Source: an uncultured Hungatella sp.
GTDB taxonomy: Bacteria; Bacillota; Clostridia; Lachnospirales; Lachnospiraceae
DNA length: 7,293 bases
Assembly: GCA_959018155.1 (NCBI GenBank)
Contig: CAUEKH010000119.1
Coordinates: 1-7,293 of the forward strand
Reading direction: 5' to 3'
Position 1 is the stretch's first letter. Each line of letters opens with the position of its first letter. A program made the translations under genes and the position numbers. The notes below the pieces were generated by a model that made no database searches, had not been told where the DNA came from, and saw only the letters and a list, made by a program, of their open reading frames with translations. Below, piece by piece: positions 6,867 to 7,293 of this stretch.

Positions 6867-6877
6867 ATTTGGAGCAA
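6849..6877 (-). promoter_or_regulatory. Candidate promoter of the VTT/DedA-like gene
   Basis: On the - strand TTGCTC (6877 down to 6872) and TATTAT (6854 down to 6849) are 17 bp apart. Transcription would start near 6842 and give a leader of about 72 bases. It overlaps the regulator promoter almost exactly, so the two probably compete and share the inverted repeat. An alternative - strand -10, TATAAT (6865-6860), has no good -35. Confidence 0.5.
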
Positions 6878-6881
6878 AACT

Positions 6882-7289
6882 ATGAATCGAACGAAAAATA
6901 TAATCAGCGATGCGTTTTGGCAGCTTTTGGAGGAAAAACCATACAACAAAATAACCGTGCAAAATATAGTAGAGCGATGTGAAGTGAACCGGAATACGTT
7001 CTATTATTATTTTCGGGATATCCCTGACCTGGCCGAGTATTCGATTGAAGCCTGGGCCAATGAGATTATCAAAAATAACAGCGAATCCGGTTCCCCTTTA
7101 AAATGCGTCAGCATTCTGGTTCAGGAATGTACGAAACGCAAGAACGCATTTCTCCGCATTTACCGTTCCGCCCATCAGGAGATATTTCTACAGTATTTGA
7201 ACAAAATCAGCCTTGATGTGGTAAGTATCTACGTAGAAATAACAACGAAGGATTCCGATATTTCCCCGGAGGACCGGGAAGGCGTTTAA
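6882..7289 (+). CDS. TetR-family transcriptional regulator, C-terminus short or frameshifted
   Basis: This is a DNA-binding regulator of the TetR/AcrR family. Residues 1-55 form the N-terminal three-helix domain, with recognition region ITVQNIVERCEVNRNTFYYYF (24-44) in full agreement with the family. The rest resembles the C-terminal domain of the subgroup often found in Firmicutes, but the frame stops after 135 residues, where related proteins usually run to about 180-200. In the alternative frame, DRKAFKV would follow SPE and stay open to the window edge, so a one-base insertion near GGGAAGG (7276-7282) is plausible. Otherwise it is a naturally short protein or a decayed gene. The start at 6882 has GGAG seven bases upstream and sits just after its promoter; an upstream extension to 6768 would cover the promoter and is rejected. 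Its likely targets are its own promoter and the divergent membrane-protein gene. No ligand can be inferred. Confidence 0.82.
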   Translation: MNRTKNIISDAFWQLLEEKPYNKITVQNIVERCEVNRNTFYYYFRDIPDLAEYSIEAWANEIIKNNSESGSPLKCVSILVQECTKRKNAFLRIYRSAHQEIFLQYLNKISLDVVSIYVEITTKDSDISPEDREGV

Positions 7290-7293
7290 GGTT

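Noticed and set aside
6768..6881. 38-residue N-terminal extension of the TetR-type regulator
   Set aside because: It spans the promoter and the inverted repeats, has no ribosome binding site, and the family N-terminus starts at the ATG at 6882.
6770..6949. 60-residue N-terminal extension of the VTT/DedA-like protein on the - strand
   Set aside because: It would cover both promoters and part of the regulator gene. The ATG at 6769 has AAGGAG at ideal spacing and gives a normal N-terminus.

Overview
The window looks like chromosomal DNA of a mid-GC anaerobic Firmicute, most likely Lachnospiraceae (Clostridium cluster XIVa type). This rests on strong AGGAGG-type ribosome binding sites, frequent GTG/TTG starts, a lipoprotein substrate-binding protein with a long Ala/Thr/Ser/Gly linker, and the LplB/LplC/lipoprotein transporter layout common in that family and in Paenibacillus. 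This is inference from style; no marker gene is present, and I do not name a genus.

Positions 1-3778 hold a three-gene ABC import cassette on the + strand. It comprises an LplB-type permease (81-1034, TTG start), an LplC/YtcP-type permease (1047-1958, GTG start) and a large lipoprotein substrate-binding protein (2030-3778). No ATPase gene is in the window, as is usual for CUT1-type carbohydrate importers that share one ATPase. A perfect TATAAT followed by a 12-bp palindrome lies in the 71-bp gap before the binding-protein gene. A textbook intrinsic terminator (3795-3827) closes the cassette.

Positions 3866-6076 encode a 736-residue glycoside hydrolase related to family GH95 (alpha-L-fucosidase/alpha-L-galactosidase type). 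It has no signal peptide, so it probably acts in the cytoplasm on an oligosaccharide that the transporter brings in. The Asn pair and the acid Glu of the GH95 site appear to be kept, but the general-base Asp motif is replaced by a different sequence containing Glu.

Positions 6092-7289 form a separate unit: a VTT/DedA-like (TVP38/TMEM64) membrane protein on the - strand and a divergent TetR-type regulator on the + strand. The 112-bp divergent region has a near-consensus promoter for the regulator, a plausible back-to-back promoter for the membrane protein, and a perfect 8+8 inverted repeat over both -10 elements, which suggests repression of both genes by the regulator. The regulator reading frame stops after 135 codons, short for its family, four bases before the window ends; a one-base shift would keep it open to the edge.

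I see no RNA genes, insertion sequences, CRISPR arrays, phage genes or defence genes. The window mostly reads as an ordinary glycan-uptake locus beside a small regulated membrane-protein gene. The most interesting points are the divergent hydrolase active site, the operator-like palindromes and the broken-looking regulator.
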